Positions 1 through 5,555 of a DNA stretch of 5,555 nt are shown in pieces. Under the pieces are notes generated by a model. That model was not told where the DNA came from. It did not search any database and was given only the letters and a program-made list of their open reading frames with translations. Position numbers and translations under genes: made by a program. Position 1 is the first letter of the stretch. The number at the start of each line of letters is the position of its first letter. This stretch comes from an uncultured Pseudomonadota bacterium (GTDB lineage: Bacteria; Bdellovibrionota_B; Oligoflexia; Oligoflexales; CAILAO01): NCBI GenBank assembly GCA_903832105.1, contig CAILAO010000242.1, positions 1 to 5,555 on the forward strand, written 5' to 3'.

Positions 1-67
1 CCGAAGGCGACCGTCGGGATCTCGTGATATCAATATGTTGCATCGAGATCCCTTCGCTGTCGCTCGG
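1..67. repeat. REP-like compound inverted repeat
   Basis: A perfect 9-bp inverted repeat (GGGATCTCG at 16-24, CGAGATCCC at 44-52) encloses a 19-nt spacer that itself contains the palindrome TGATATCA. Outer arms can also pair: 7-10 GCGA with 60-63 TCGC, and 1-4 CCGA with 64-67 TCGG. A smaller alternative hairpin pairs CCGA 1-4 with TCGG 14-17. The element is more GC-rich than its surroundings and lies beyond the 3' end of the HAMP gene, so an intergenic REP-type repeat or a transcript-end structure is the likeliest reading. It begins at the window edge and may extend further left. No T-tract follows either side, so a classical intrinsic terminator is not shown. Copy number in the genome cannot be seen here. 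Confidence 0.5.
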
Positions 68-72
68 GACAC

Positions 73-104
73 GACTCTGCTGAAAACACTTTTTTAGCAG
101 AGTC
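73..104 (-). terminator. Stem-loop at the end of the HAMP gene
   Basis: GACTCTGCT (73-81) and AGCAGAGTC (96-104) form a perfect 9-bp stem. After one A-C mismatch, four A-T pairs can extend it inward, leaving a short AGTG loop as read on the minus strand. The outermost base at 104 is also the last base of the TAG stop codon of the HAMP gene, so the hairpin starts directly at the end of translation. There is no U-tract after the stem on the minus strand. It is therefore either a weak or atypical terminator or an mRNA 3'-end stabilising structure. Together with the repeat at 1-67 it makes two consecutive hairpins. Confidence 0.5.
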
Positions 105-640
105 TAACTAGCTTCCCGCTGCTGCTCAACTAGATCATCAGTATCCGGGATAGACAGGCCGTCAGCAACGTCAGCCCCATGGCGGGTTTCTAATATCTCG
201 GCCATAGCATTAAGCTTCGTCACTAAGCGTTGGAGTTCATCTTTCTTACGAATAAAAACCCGTTTTTGATAATGTCCCGCACCAATAGATTCAACAAAGC
301 GTTCTATTGATACGAGTGGACCATAATAGCGGTGTGTCAACCAAAAGACGATACTAAACATAATTGTGATGTATCCGACTAGCAGAACGCCAAGACGAAC
401 TGCATTGGTGAAAAAGACCTCATTTGTAACAAGTTCCCACTTGAGATTAGGGTCAACAATATTGAAGATTCCCATTACGTGCTGGTATTGCTCATTAAAG
501 GCCATTACGAACAAAAGACCAGAGGCAATGACAAAGGCAACGGAAATCGTGATGATGTATAGTCCAAATTTAATCTGCCTAAATGGTTCTACTAACGTTG
601 ACTTTAAGTTTCTCTTCGGACGTTGATTTGATGAAGTCAC
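104..640 (-). CDS. Two-TM membrane protein with HAMP domain and no output domain
   Basis: This encodes a 178-residue inner-membrane protein. Residues 1-24 are basic and cytoplasmic, TM1 spans about 25-48, a short periplasmic loop spans about 49-79, and TM2 spans about 80-101. A HAMP domain follows at about 100-152, with the family's conserved Pro (P107) after TM2 and the Asp-Glu-Leu that opens its second helix (134-136). In sensor kinases and chemotaxis receptors HAMP relays signals from membrane to an output domain. Here only an acidic tail of about 25 residues follows, so no kinase, cyclase or MCP signalling domain is present and the partner is unknown. The start is GTG at 640. It is supported by AAGGAAAGGA at 648-657, 7 nt upstream, and no better ATG lies nearby. 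It is separated by 231 nt from the next minus-strand gene, so it may have its own promoter, though I found no convincing one. Domain assignment is firm, function is not. Confidence 0.9.
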   Translation of the reverse strand: MTSSNQRPKRNLKSTLVEPFRQIKFGLYIITISVAFVIASGLLFVMAFNEQYQHVMGIFNIVDPNLKWELVTNEVFFTNAVRLGVLLVGYITIMFSIVFWLTHRYYGPLVSIERFVESIGAGHYQKRVFIRKKDELQRLVTKLNAMAEILETRHGADVADGLSIPDTDDLVEQQREAS

Positions 641-871
641 GATCGAATCCTTTCCTTAGTGTCTCGAACACATAAACTTTTCCATATAAGGTCAGTTATT
701 TTTCCACCTGACTATGTCACTTCGTTAGTCATCTATTTCAAACTCAGCGAGAATCAAAAGATCAAGGCATAATAAAAAAACAGGGCTCAATAAAATGATA
801 TTCGCTGGAAATACTCTCCTCTACATTTTACAAAAGCAATATGGTCTCAACAATATGCAATTGCAATATTT
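641..871. other. Intergenic region between the HAMP and CAP genes
   Basis: This 231-nt AT-rich gap lies between two minus-strand genes. It holds the HAMP gene's ribosome binding site (648-657). It also holds a 10-bp palindrome TGCAATTGCA (856-865), which extends by four A-T pairs on each side if A866 is bulged. That palindrome sits directly after the stop of the CAP gene. There is a run of seven T on the minus strand (774-780) without a stem in front of it. A weak 5-bp inverted repeat GTCAG/CTGAC lies at 691-712. I see no convincing sigma-70 promoter, no small gene and no clear intrinsic terminator. Confidence 0.5.
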
Positions 872-2797
872 TCACTTAGCAACGGCAAAGACTAGAGAAA
901 TATCGTCAATTTCGTTTTGAAAAGCGATACTGCCGAAGGTGCCTTGCTTCGACAAAAGCAGATTTCGATGTCGTGGTGAAATCCAAAGAAGTCGAACTAT
1001 ATCTCGTAGTGTTCTAGCCTTAACTCTATTTTCTCCAAGAAAGCTAAGCCCTTTACTCTCCAATAAAATCGATAGGCGTTTCAATAGCAGCCGATCATGA
1101 GACAAAAAACGTGGGCTGCTCATTTGATGCAGTGTTTCGGAGACTTCCTCCATGATAGGATTGCGAAACGAAAGAGAGGACAAATTCTCTTTAGACCTCA
1201 CGCTGTTTATCCAGTGTATCAACAGAGGCTTTAATTGGTCACCACTGATGGGGTTTCTGAGGCTTTTTGCCATTTTATCTGAATAAGTTACGTCCTCAAA
1301 CAATTTTTCGAAAGGAACCTCGTTTGAAAAAGCGCTCTTAATTGGAACAAGGTACCACATGATTGGCCCGCGACTTACGTGATCTAATGAGTAGCAAGTT
1401 AGGCTGAGAGAACCCGGGGAAAATGATGTGATGTCTAAAGGTGACTCCTGAAGATCGAGTTCATCCGAGAGGCCGCCATCCATTCGAGAAAAATCGATTT
1501 TGAATTGAGAACAATATCTTTTAAGATCACTGATTGGTAAGTCCAGGGCCGTCTCGTTTACTTGGAAAGCGCGTGGGGCTGGAAGTGCGGCAATCCAACC
1601 TTCGGATTGAGAACAAAAACCGAAAGAATAGCCGTGGAAACGAAGATTTCTAGCGTGTTTGATGGCTTCACTTTTAAGTTCACTTGAAGTTAAAGGCTGA
1701 TTTGGGTCTGCCGACCTCAAGATCCTGACTTCGACCTGGGCATCATAAATCCCAATTTGCCACTCAGTGAGTTGGTTAACGCTAGAGCGAGAACACACGA
1801 GGTTTCCAAAAAGGTGGTTATGACTGATATCCCGCCTTTCGAAAACAGAGCGATGAAATTGGTTAAAATCAAGGGTACTTTCGGTCGCGGAGACTTTCCC
1901 CTGCGAAAATAGGGAAAAAATAAGTGTTAGAAGAAAAGTTCCTCCAATTCTCGAATTCACCTTTGACAAATCGGTCATAGAGTCGGACAGCTTTCGACCA
2001 AGCCGTTTTACGTCTTTTTCTTTAAAGTGAGAGATTTCCTTACCTTCCGCTTCTTGAATCAGATTGCTGCATGTCTTCACAATTAGCTCAGCATTTTTCG
2101 AGAGAACTTCCCTTCGTTCCTTCGTTTGAAGAACCGGGGATAGTTTTCTGATTGGTTCAACCATCGTTCGGAAAATGTCTTCCAAAGAATTTACACATAG
2201 ACTGTTAAGTGCCGAAGCTTTGTCCTTTCCAAATCTAATTTGAAGGCTTCTTCCTGAAATCTGGTTCGCTTCGTGGATGAGACATTCCTGATAACGCTTT
2301 TTAAGCTCAAATTGCTTTCTTTTTAGCTCAGCAATCTTGGTCTCTAGTACCCTTTCGTTTTTCAGAAGTTGGCTGCGTCTAACAGAAAGGTGGACCAGAT
2401 CTTCATCCGAAAAAAGTGGGTTCTTGGCTTGACCGGAGTACCCTGTCAGTCTTTGCTTTAGTAATTTCATCCACATCATGGTAGAAAAGTGATGTGACTT
2501 TGTTTCCCAAAACTTCTTCAATCGCTCAGTGTACATTCGAGCCCAAAAGAATAAGGCTTGAGCGCGCTGTCCATAAGAACCCTGCGACAAGGGACCCGAG
2601 ATGAGATCGCTTTGATCGATAAGTTGTTTTGCATATTCAAGTTTTGAAAGAAAGTCGGCTTGCAGCTTATCAACATCCTGAATATTCGGTATGGCAGTAG
2701 CCGGGTGTTCTTCAAGTCTCTTTCGCGATTCAAAAAGAAGCTTAGTGACTTCCTGAGACAGCGAGTTTACTTGGTTTTTCCAAAACGAAATTTCCAC
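872..2797 (-). CDS. Helical N-terminus, internal signal/anchor segment and C-terminal CAP (SCP/YkwD-like) domain
   Basis: 641 residues. Residues 1-272 are charged and helical, with a strong heptad-like stretch around 136-172, and have no N-terminal signal peptide. About 275-304 looks exactly like a signal peptide: Lys/Arg near the start, a hydrophobic core at 286-298, then Val-Ser-Ala (302-304) as a possible cleavage site. Residues 305-520 are unrecognised and contain four Cys (335, 395, 429, 468). Residues about 527-641 match a divergent bacterial CAP domain: Ser-His-Asp (566-568), Gly-Glu-Asn (588-590), Trp605 and Ser-Pro-x-His-Arg-Asn (607-612). The His and Glu positions expected in the CAP cavity are thus kept. 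CAP proteins are usually extracellular or periplasmic and have varied roles, so no reaction can be assigned. The start is GTG at 2797, with AGGGGAG (2807-2813) 9 nt upstream. It follows the coiled-coil gene by 28 nt, probably in one operon. Either a type II membrane protein or an in-frame fusion of two genes. Confidence 0.85.
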   Translation of the reverse strand: MEISFWKNQVNSLSQEVTKLLFESRKRLEEHPATAIPNIQDVDKLQADFLSKLEYAKQLIDQSDLISGPLSQGSYGQRAQALFFWARMYTERLKKFWETKSHHFSTMMWMKLLKQRLTGYSGQAKNPLFSDEDLVHLSVRRSQLLKNERVLETKIAELKRKQFELKKRYQECLIHEANQISGRSLQIRFGKDKASALNSLCVNSLEDIFRTMVEPIRKLSPVLQTKERREVLSKNAELIVKTCSNLIQEAEGKEISHFKEKDVKRLGRKLSDSMTDLSKVNSRIGGTFLLTLIFSLFSQGKVSATESTLDFNQFHRSVFERRDISHNHLFGNLVCSRSSVNQLTEWQIGIYDAQVEVRILRSADPNQPLTSSELKSEAIKHARNLRFHGYSFGFCSQSEGWIAALPAPRAFQVNETALDLPISDLKRYCSQFKIDFSRMDGGLSDELDLQESPLDITSFSPGSLSLTCYSLDHVSRGPIMWYLVPIKSAFSNEVPFEKLFEDVTYSDKMAKSLRNPISGDQLKPLLIHWINSVRSKENLSSLSFRNPIMEEVSETLHQMSSPRFLSHDRLLLKRLSILLESKGLSFLGENRVKARTLRDIVRLLWISPRHRNLLLSKQGTFGSIAFQNEIDDISLVFAVAK

Positions 2798-2806
2798 TAC
2801 ATCACG

Positions 2807-2813
2807 CTCCCCT
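2807..2813 (-). promoter_or_regulatory. Ribosome binding site of the CAP gene
   Basis: AGGGGAG lies on the minus strand 9 nt before the GTG at 2797. It decides this start. The other nearby GTG and ATG codons (inside GTGATGTAG) run straight into a stop in their own frame. Confidence 0.65.
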
Positions 2814-2825
2814 ATGTTCCCGTAA

Positions 2826-3689
2826 TTATCGGCAATCCCAAGACTTCATCGAAGGAAGCAAAACATCATTCCAAAACGCGGAAGCCAGTTCCAACCGACC
2901 TCTGCAAATATCAAAAGAGACTTCATCATCTCCGGTGACCGCTACTTTTGCATTTGTCAAAGATAGCGGGGTAGGAACTGATAGACTAGACCCGCTCTTT
3001 TCCAAACGGCGCTCGTAACAGGAAAGCCACTGCATCATGTTAAAAACAATGGCCTCTTCTTTCTGAAACTCTCTATTTTTATTGGCCAATCGCGACGTCA
3101 AATTGTCAATATCTTTAAATATGGAACTAGCAACTTGTGTGCTACCGAGGAATCGGTCAATAGCTGCAACTGGAAAGTCTTTTGCCATTTTTTCAGAAAC
3201 AAGTTTGGCTGTCCGTAAGTCGAACTCAAGGTTTCTGATATCTTTTTCAAGAGCCCGGAGTGCCCGACGTAATTTCGAAAGCCACAAAATCAAGCGGAAA
3301 CGGGAAAGTTTTCCCTTTAGGGCGGGTTCAAAAGCTTCTGAGAGCTTCTGAAGAAATCGGTTATATCGAGAAAGAAAGCTGAACTTCTCCGATAGATATG
3401 ATCCATAAGTTGAAAGCTCAGCTGACGAGAGAGGTCCGAGTTTTTCAAGTTCAGAATAAAGTGGATTTGCTGAAAGTGACTTCAGTTTGAAATGAACATG
3501 CCGCAATTCGTTGATGGATTTTTCAAGAAACCTGATTTTTTTAAGCGAGCGAGAATGCTCACCTCTGCTAATGAGACGTTGGCTCTCTAACTCTTTAAGA
3601 GAAAGATCGAGAGTCAAAAGTCGCTCGTCAAAGTTATCAACGAGAGAGTCTAGGCTTTTAGTCAAACTCATACCTTGCGTCAGAACCAT
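2826..3689 (-). CDS. Uncharacterised cytoplasmic coiled-coil protein
   Basis: I do not recognise this family. From the ATG the product has 287 residues, is rich in Leu, Lys, Arg, Glu and Ser, and is almost wholly helical in character. It has long charged amphipathic stretches at about 10-75, 95-120 and 135-220. No signal peptide or clear transmembrane segment is present, so a cytoplasmic location is likely. The last 65 residues are different: a Ser/Pro-containing linker near 232-245 and a short segment with aromatic and Cys residues (Cys 262 and 286). A TTG at 3698 would add three residues, but it touches the Shine-Dalgarno AAAAGGAA (3699-3706), whereas the ATG at 3689 is 9 nt from it, so I chose the ATG. 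It ends with TAA 28 nt before the CAP gene, suggesting cotranscription and a shared function, perhaps as a partner of the helical half of that protein (inference). Confidence 0.85.
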   Translation of the reverse strand: MVLTQGMSLTKSLDSLVDNFDERLLTLDLSLKELESQRLISRGEHSRSLKKIRFLEKSINELRHVHFKLKSLSANPLYSELEKLGPLSSAELSTYGSYLSEKFSFLSRYNRFLQKLSEAFEPALKGKLSRFRLILWLSKLRRALRALEKDIRNLEFDLRTAKLVSEKMAKDFPVAAIDRFLGSTQVASSIFKDIDNLTSRLANKNREFQKEEAIVFNMMQWLSCYERRLEKSGSSLSVPTPLSLTNAKVAVTGDDEVSFDICRGRLELASAFWNDVLLPSMKSWDCR

Positions 3690-3698
3690 AGAGTTCAA

Positions 3699-3706
3699 TT
3701 CCTTTT
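3699..3706 (-). promoter_or_regulatory. Ribosome binding site deciding the coiled-coil start
   Basis: AAAAGGAA on the minus strand lies 9 nt before the ATG at 3689. It directly abuts the alternative TTG at 3698, which is too close for initiation. It therefore favours the shorter 287-residue product. Confidence 0.65.
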
Positions 3707-3840
3707 AGCACGTGTGAGAGTGTTAAAAGAGAATAAAAATTTTAAGAAAATGGAAACCAGCGATCAGAATGTCTGTTTGAGTCTTCGGTCTAGGTTTATT
3801 GTCTCATGGGTGAGTTAAAAGTGAAATACTTTGCAGAGAG
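3707..3840. other. Leader between tRNA-Pro and the coiled-coil gene
   Basis: This is AT-rich and non-coding. On the minus strand it holds a possible -10 TAAAAT near 3740-3750 with only a poor -35 upstream. No hairpin with a T-tract follows the tRNA, so cotranscription of the tRNA with the genes downstream is possible. A separate weak promoter for the coiled-coil/CAP pair is equally compatible. Confidence 0.35.
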
Positions 3841-3915
3841 TCGGGGTGGCCGGACTCGAACCGGCGACCACTCGCCCCCCAGACGAGTGCGCTAACCAAT
3901 CTGCGCTACACCCCG
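3841..3915 (-). tRNA. tRNA-Pro (anticodon GGG)
   Basis: The 75 nt on the minus strand fold into a complete cloverleaf. The acceptor CGGGGTG pairs with CACCCCG and the discriminator base is A. The D-stem is GCGC/GCGC with GG in its loop. The anticodon stem is CTCGT/GCGAG around the loop CTGGGGG. The T-arm is GCCGG-TTCGAGT-CCGGC. The anticodon at positions 34-36 is GGG, reading proline codons CCC and CCT, and G37 follows as is usual for proline tRNAs. The CCA end is not encoded (CTCTCT follows), so it must be added by a nucleotidyltransferase. Confidence 0.97.
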
Positions 3916-3925
3916 TATTTTTAGG

Positions 3926-3954
3926 TTGTTAACACGCCTAAGTATCAAGGTCAA
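3926..3954 (-). promoter_or_regulatory. Sigma-70-type promoter of tRNA-Pro
   Basis: On the minus strand TTGACC (3949-3954, five of six consensus bases) is followed after 17 nt by TAACAA (3926-3931, three of six). The tRNA 5' end lies 10 nt past the -10 hexamer. That places the predicted transcription start at or just before the mature tRNA, as is common for tRNA genes. The -35 and the spacing are good, the -10 is poor. Confidence 0.55.
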
Positions 3955-4035
3955 CTAGAACTATCCTGAGTTTTATGCAACCTCCAAAATGGCGCTGTGC
4001 CAATTCTTTGACGCTGCAAATCCTATTAAAGTAAG

Positions 4036-4065
4036 TTGCTCCAAGCGATTCAGAGCTGGTACAAT
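4036..4065 (+). promoter_or_regulatory. Candidate extended -10 promoter for the transglycosylase operon
   Basis: TACAAT (4060-4065) matches the -10 consensus at five of six bases and is preceded by TGG (4057-4059), an extended -10 element. A weak -35, TTGCTC (4036-4041), lies 18 nt upstream. Initiation near 4072 would give a leader of about 110 nt. That leader holds a perfect palindrome TGAATATTCA (4103-4112) that could bind a dimeric regulator, though nothing else supports this. Confidence 0.45.
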
Positions 4066-4180
4066 TTTATTAAGAGAAAAAATCCCAAAAAACGCAGTTG
4101 AGTGAATATTCAGAAATATCAGGGTACCGATTTCCCAATTTGTCCAGGAAAAAAAAGCTAAGATTTGAAGAGAGTTTCGT

Positions 4181-5425
4181 ATGATTCCATTCCACAGAAG
4201 ATTGCCCTTAACGGTTCTGCTTGGTTTCGTTTGCTACGCTTATACGGGAGAAGTGAGCAAACTAAAGGCGGTTACAGGCTACTCAAAAAATTTCGTTAAC
4301 GACCCACTACCAGAATCATCGGCGCTAAACACTCGTGTCAAATTTTGGGAAAGAATCTTTTTACAGTATCCAAGTACAACGGTCATTGTTCATGATGTTG
4401 ATAACCTGGACAGAATTATCGACATCATTGACTTTAAACTTCTATCTGAACAGAGAGGCTTGAAACTTCCAAATAGGGATCTGCGAGATCGACAGTCGTT
4501 GCTATTTTTAAAAAGATACAATCAAGCGCTTGGCCGTTTTGCAAAACATGGAAAAACCGCAGAAACCTTTGGTCCGATGGAGAAAAGAATTCTCGATGTT
4601 TACGGCAGAAACAGGCAGTCCCTTGCTGATCTATACAAGGGCAGGGTAAAAATTAGGATACAAGGTGGCCTAAGAGATGAGTTTGAGATCGCGATAAAGA
4701 GGGCAGAACCATTTTTGCCTTACATGGAAGAGATTTTTAGGGCCTATAAAATTCCAACAGATCTCACAAGGCTGGCATTCGTGGAATCCATGTTCAATAT
4801 AAACGCGAGATCAAAAGTTGGCGCCTCCGGCATTTGGCAATTCATGCCAAAAACAGCGAAGAAGTTCATGTATGTCAACTCATTTATTGACGAAAGAAAC
4901 TCGCCTTTAAAATCAACAAAGGCAGCGGCACAATTGCTTGCAATCAACTTTCAAGACCTAGAAAGCTGGCCAGTTGCCGTTACAGCGTATAATCACGGAA
5001 CGGGTGGAATGCTAAAAGCCATTAAAAAAACGGGCTCCCGCGATATTGCAACTATTATTGAGCACTATGAATCCCCATCTTTCGGATTTGCAAGTAAAAA
5101 TTTCTATGCTGAATTCCTGGCCGCTAGGAAAGCTTTTCCGCAACTATTAAAGGAATCAAAAAAAGACCTGCCGCTTCCAAAAGTGCAGCTTGAAGTGATT
5201 ACACTCGATCAAAACCTTTCAGTCGCAGACCTCTTGAAAGCTGCGCCGATGGATAAAAAAATACTTGGAGAGTATAACAAATGTCTTCTGCCTAGAGCCT
5301 TTGATACCTACGTTAATAAAAAATTACCTCCATACTTTCAGATTTTTGTTCCGAAAGACATGGCAGATGGTGTCTACGCAACGTTGCAGAAGTTGAAAAA
5401 TCAACGAATTGCAAGAAGGGAATGA
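4181..5425 (+). CDS. MltD-like lytic transglycosylase (GH23)
   Basis: This 414-residue periplasmic enzyme is predicted to cleave the MurNAc-GlcNAc bond of peptidoglycan, forming 1,6-anhydro-MurNAc ends. An N-terminal signal peptide covers about 1-22 (basic start, hydrophobic 9-20). A helical domain (about 52-175) includes the Phe-Trp-x-x-Ile-Phe and Val-Ile-Val-His-Asp motifs (55-72) seen in MltD relatives. The GH23 domain spans about 176-315. Its catalytic Glu202 lies in Val-Glu-Ser, followed by GASGIWQFM (214-222), the Ala-Tyr-Asn-His-Gly motif (269-273) and FGFASKNFYAEFLAA (301-315). A C-terminal module (about 335-405) resembles the region after the catalytic core in MltD, with a possible LysM-like fold, but I see no clear tandem LysM repeats. 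The ATG has GAAGAGAG (4167-4174) 6 nt upstream. Its stop is 3 nt before the next gene, indicating an operon. All catalytic motifs look intact. Family assignment is firm, the exact subfamily less so. Confidence 0.95.
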   Translation: MIPFHRRLPLTVLLGFVCYAYTGEVSKLKAVTGYSKNFVNDPLPESSALNTRVKFWERIFLQYPSTTVIVHDVDNLDRIIDIIDFKLLSEQRGLKLPNRDLRDRQSLLFLKRYNQALGRFAKHGKTAETFGPMEKRILDVYGRNRQSLADLYKGRVKIRIQGGLRDEFEIAIKRAEPFLPYMEEIFRAYKIPTDLTRLAFVESMFNINARSKVGASGIWQFMPKTAKKFMYVNSFIDERNSPLKSTKAAAQLLAINFQDLESWPVAVTAYNHGTGGMLKAIKKTGSRDIATIIEHYESPSFGFASKNFYAEFLAARKAFPQLLKESKKDLPLPKVQLEVITLDQNLSVADLLKAAPMDKKILGEYNKCLLPRAFDTYVNKKLPPYFQIFVPKDMADGVYATLQKLKNQRIARRE

Positions 5426-5428
5426 AGG

Positions 5429-5555
5429 ATGATTAGAGAAGCGTCAAAAAATCTGCTATTGAGCGTGGCTTTCTTTATAAGCGTCTTATACTCCAACGAC
5501 CTTAAAAGTGAAACTAAAGAGAATTCCGATCCGCAGGAGATCGAAGTGCTGCTAG
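5429..5555 (+). CDS. Start of an exported protein (partial, cut by the right edge)
   Basis: An open frame starts with ATG at 5429 and runs past the window end, giving 42 complete codons. Residues 1-22 look like a signal peptide: Arg3 and Lys7, then a hydrophobic run at about 9-20 and Tyr-Ser before the charged mature part. After it comes a polar, acidic stretch. The start is 3 nt after the transglycosylase stop, with GAAGGG (5414-5419) as Shine-Dalgarno about 9 nt upstream, inside the preceding gene. Translation is probably coupled, so an envelope role next to the transglycosylase is likely. Too little is present to name a family. Confidence 0.75.
   Translation, partial: MIREASKNLLLSVAFFISVLYSNDLKSETKENSDPQEIEVLL

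Noticed and set aside
366..626. Plus-strand open frame of 86 codons opposite the HAMP gene
   Set aside because: It lies wholly inside a well-supported gene on the other strand and its product has no recognisable features.
774..790. Minus-strand T-run after GAGCCCTG as an intrinsic terminator
   Set aside because: No complementary upstream arm exists to form a stem before the T-run.
2518..2733. Minus-strand frame of 71 codons inside the CAP gene
   Set aside because: It is an out-of-frame shadow fully contained in the longer gene with a clear ribosome binding site.
2660..2938. Plus-strand frame of 92 codons across the junction of the two minus-strand genes
   Set aside because: It is antisense to both gene ends and has no protein-like composition.
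3082..3708. Two plus-strand frames (3082-3351 and 3511-3708) opposite the coiled-coil gene
   Set aside because: Their Ser/Arg-rich products are the usual antisense image of a Leu/Lys/Glu-rich coiled-coil gene.
3841..3862. tRNA 3' end as an integration attachment site
   Set aside because: No second copy of the tRNA 3' end and no integrase gene is visible in the window.
4214..4240. Lipoprotein signal at Cys18 of the transglycosylase
   Set aside because: The residues before Cys18 (Gly-Phe-Val) do not fit the lipobox, so a normal signal peptide is preferred.
4744..4947. Minus-strand frame of 67 codons inside the transglycosylase gene
   Set aside because: It is antisense to the catalytic core, which is unambiguously coding on the plus strand.

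Overview
The window is a bacterial chromosome segment of moderate to slightly AT-rich composition (judged by eye). It looks like a Gram-negative, possibly a Bdellovibrionota or related deltaproteobacterial lineage. The pointers are an MltD-type periplasmic lytic transglycosylase, a short HAMP-only membrane protein of a kind I associate with that group, frequent GTG starts and a tRNA without an encoded CCA. The assignment is inference, not proof.

Layout, left to right. Positions 1-104 hold two inverted repeats, the second of which abuts the stop codon of the first gene. Three protein genes then lie on the minus strand: a two-TM HAMP protein (104-640), a 641-residue protein joining a long helical part to a signal-peptide-like segment and a C-terminal CAP (SCP/YkwD-like) domain (872-2797), and a 287-residue helical coiled-coil protein (2826-3689). 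The last two are 28 nt apart and probably form one operon, read in the order coiled coil then CAP protein. Upstream on the same strand is a tRNA-Pro(GGG) gene (3841-3915) with a good promoter. The plus strand then carries a GH23 lytic transglycosylase gene (4181-5425) and, 3 nt after its stop, the start of another exported protein cut by the right edge (5429-5555).

The recognisable theme is the cell envelope: a peptidoglycan-cleaving enzyme with a probable operon partner, a membrane-anchored or secreted CAP protein, and a HAMP protein with no output domain. The least ordinary item is the coiled-coil/CAP pair. The CAP protein has its only export signal in the middle (about residues 286-304). 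It is therefore either a type II membrane protein with a large cytoplasmic helical part, or two reading frames joined in frame. No CRISPR array, insertion sequence, integrase or phage gene is visible. No gene-free stretch exceeds 300 bases.
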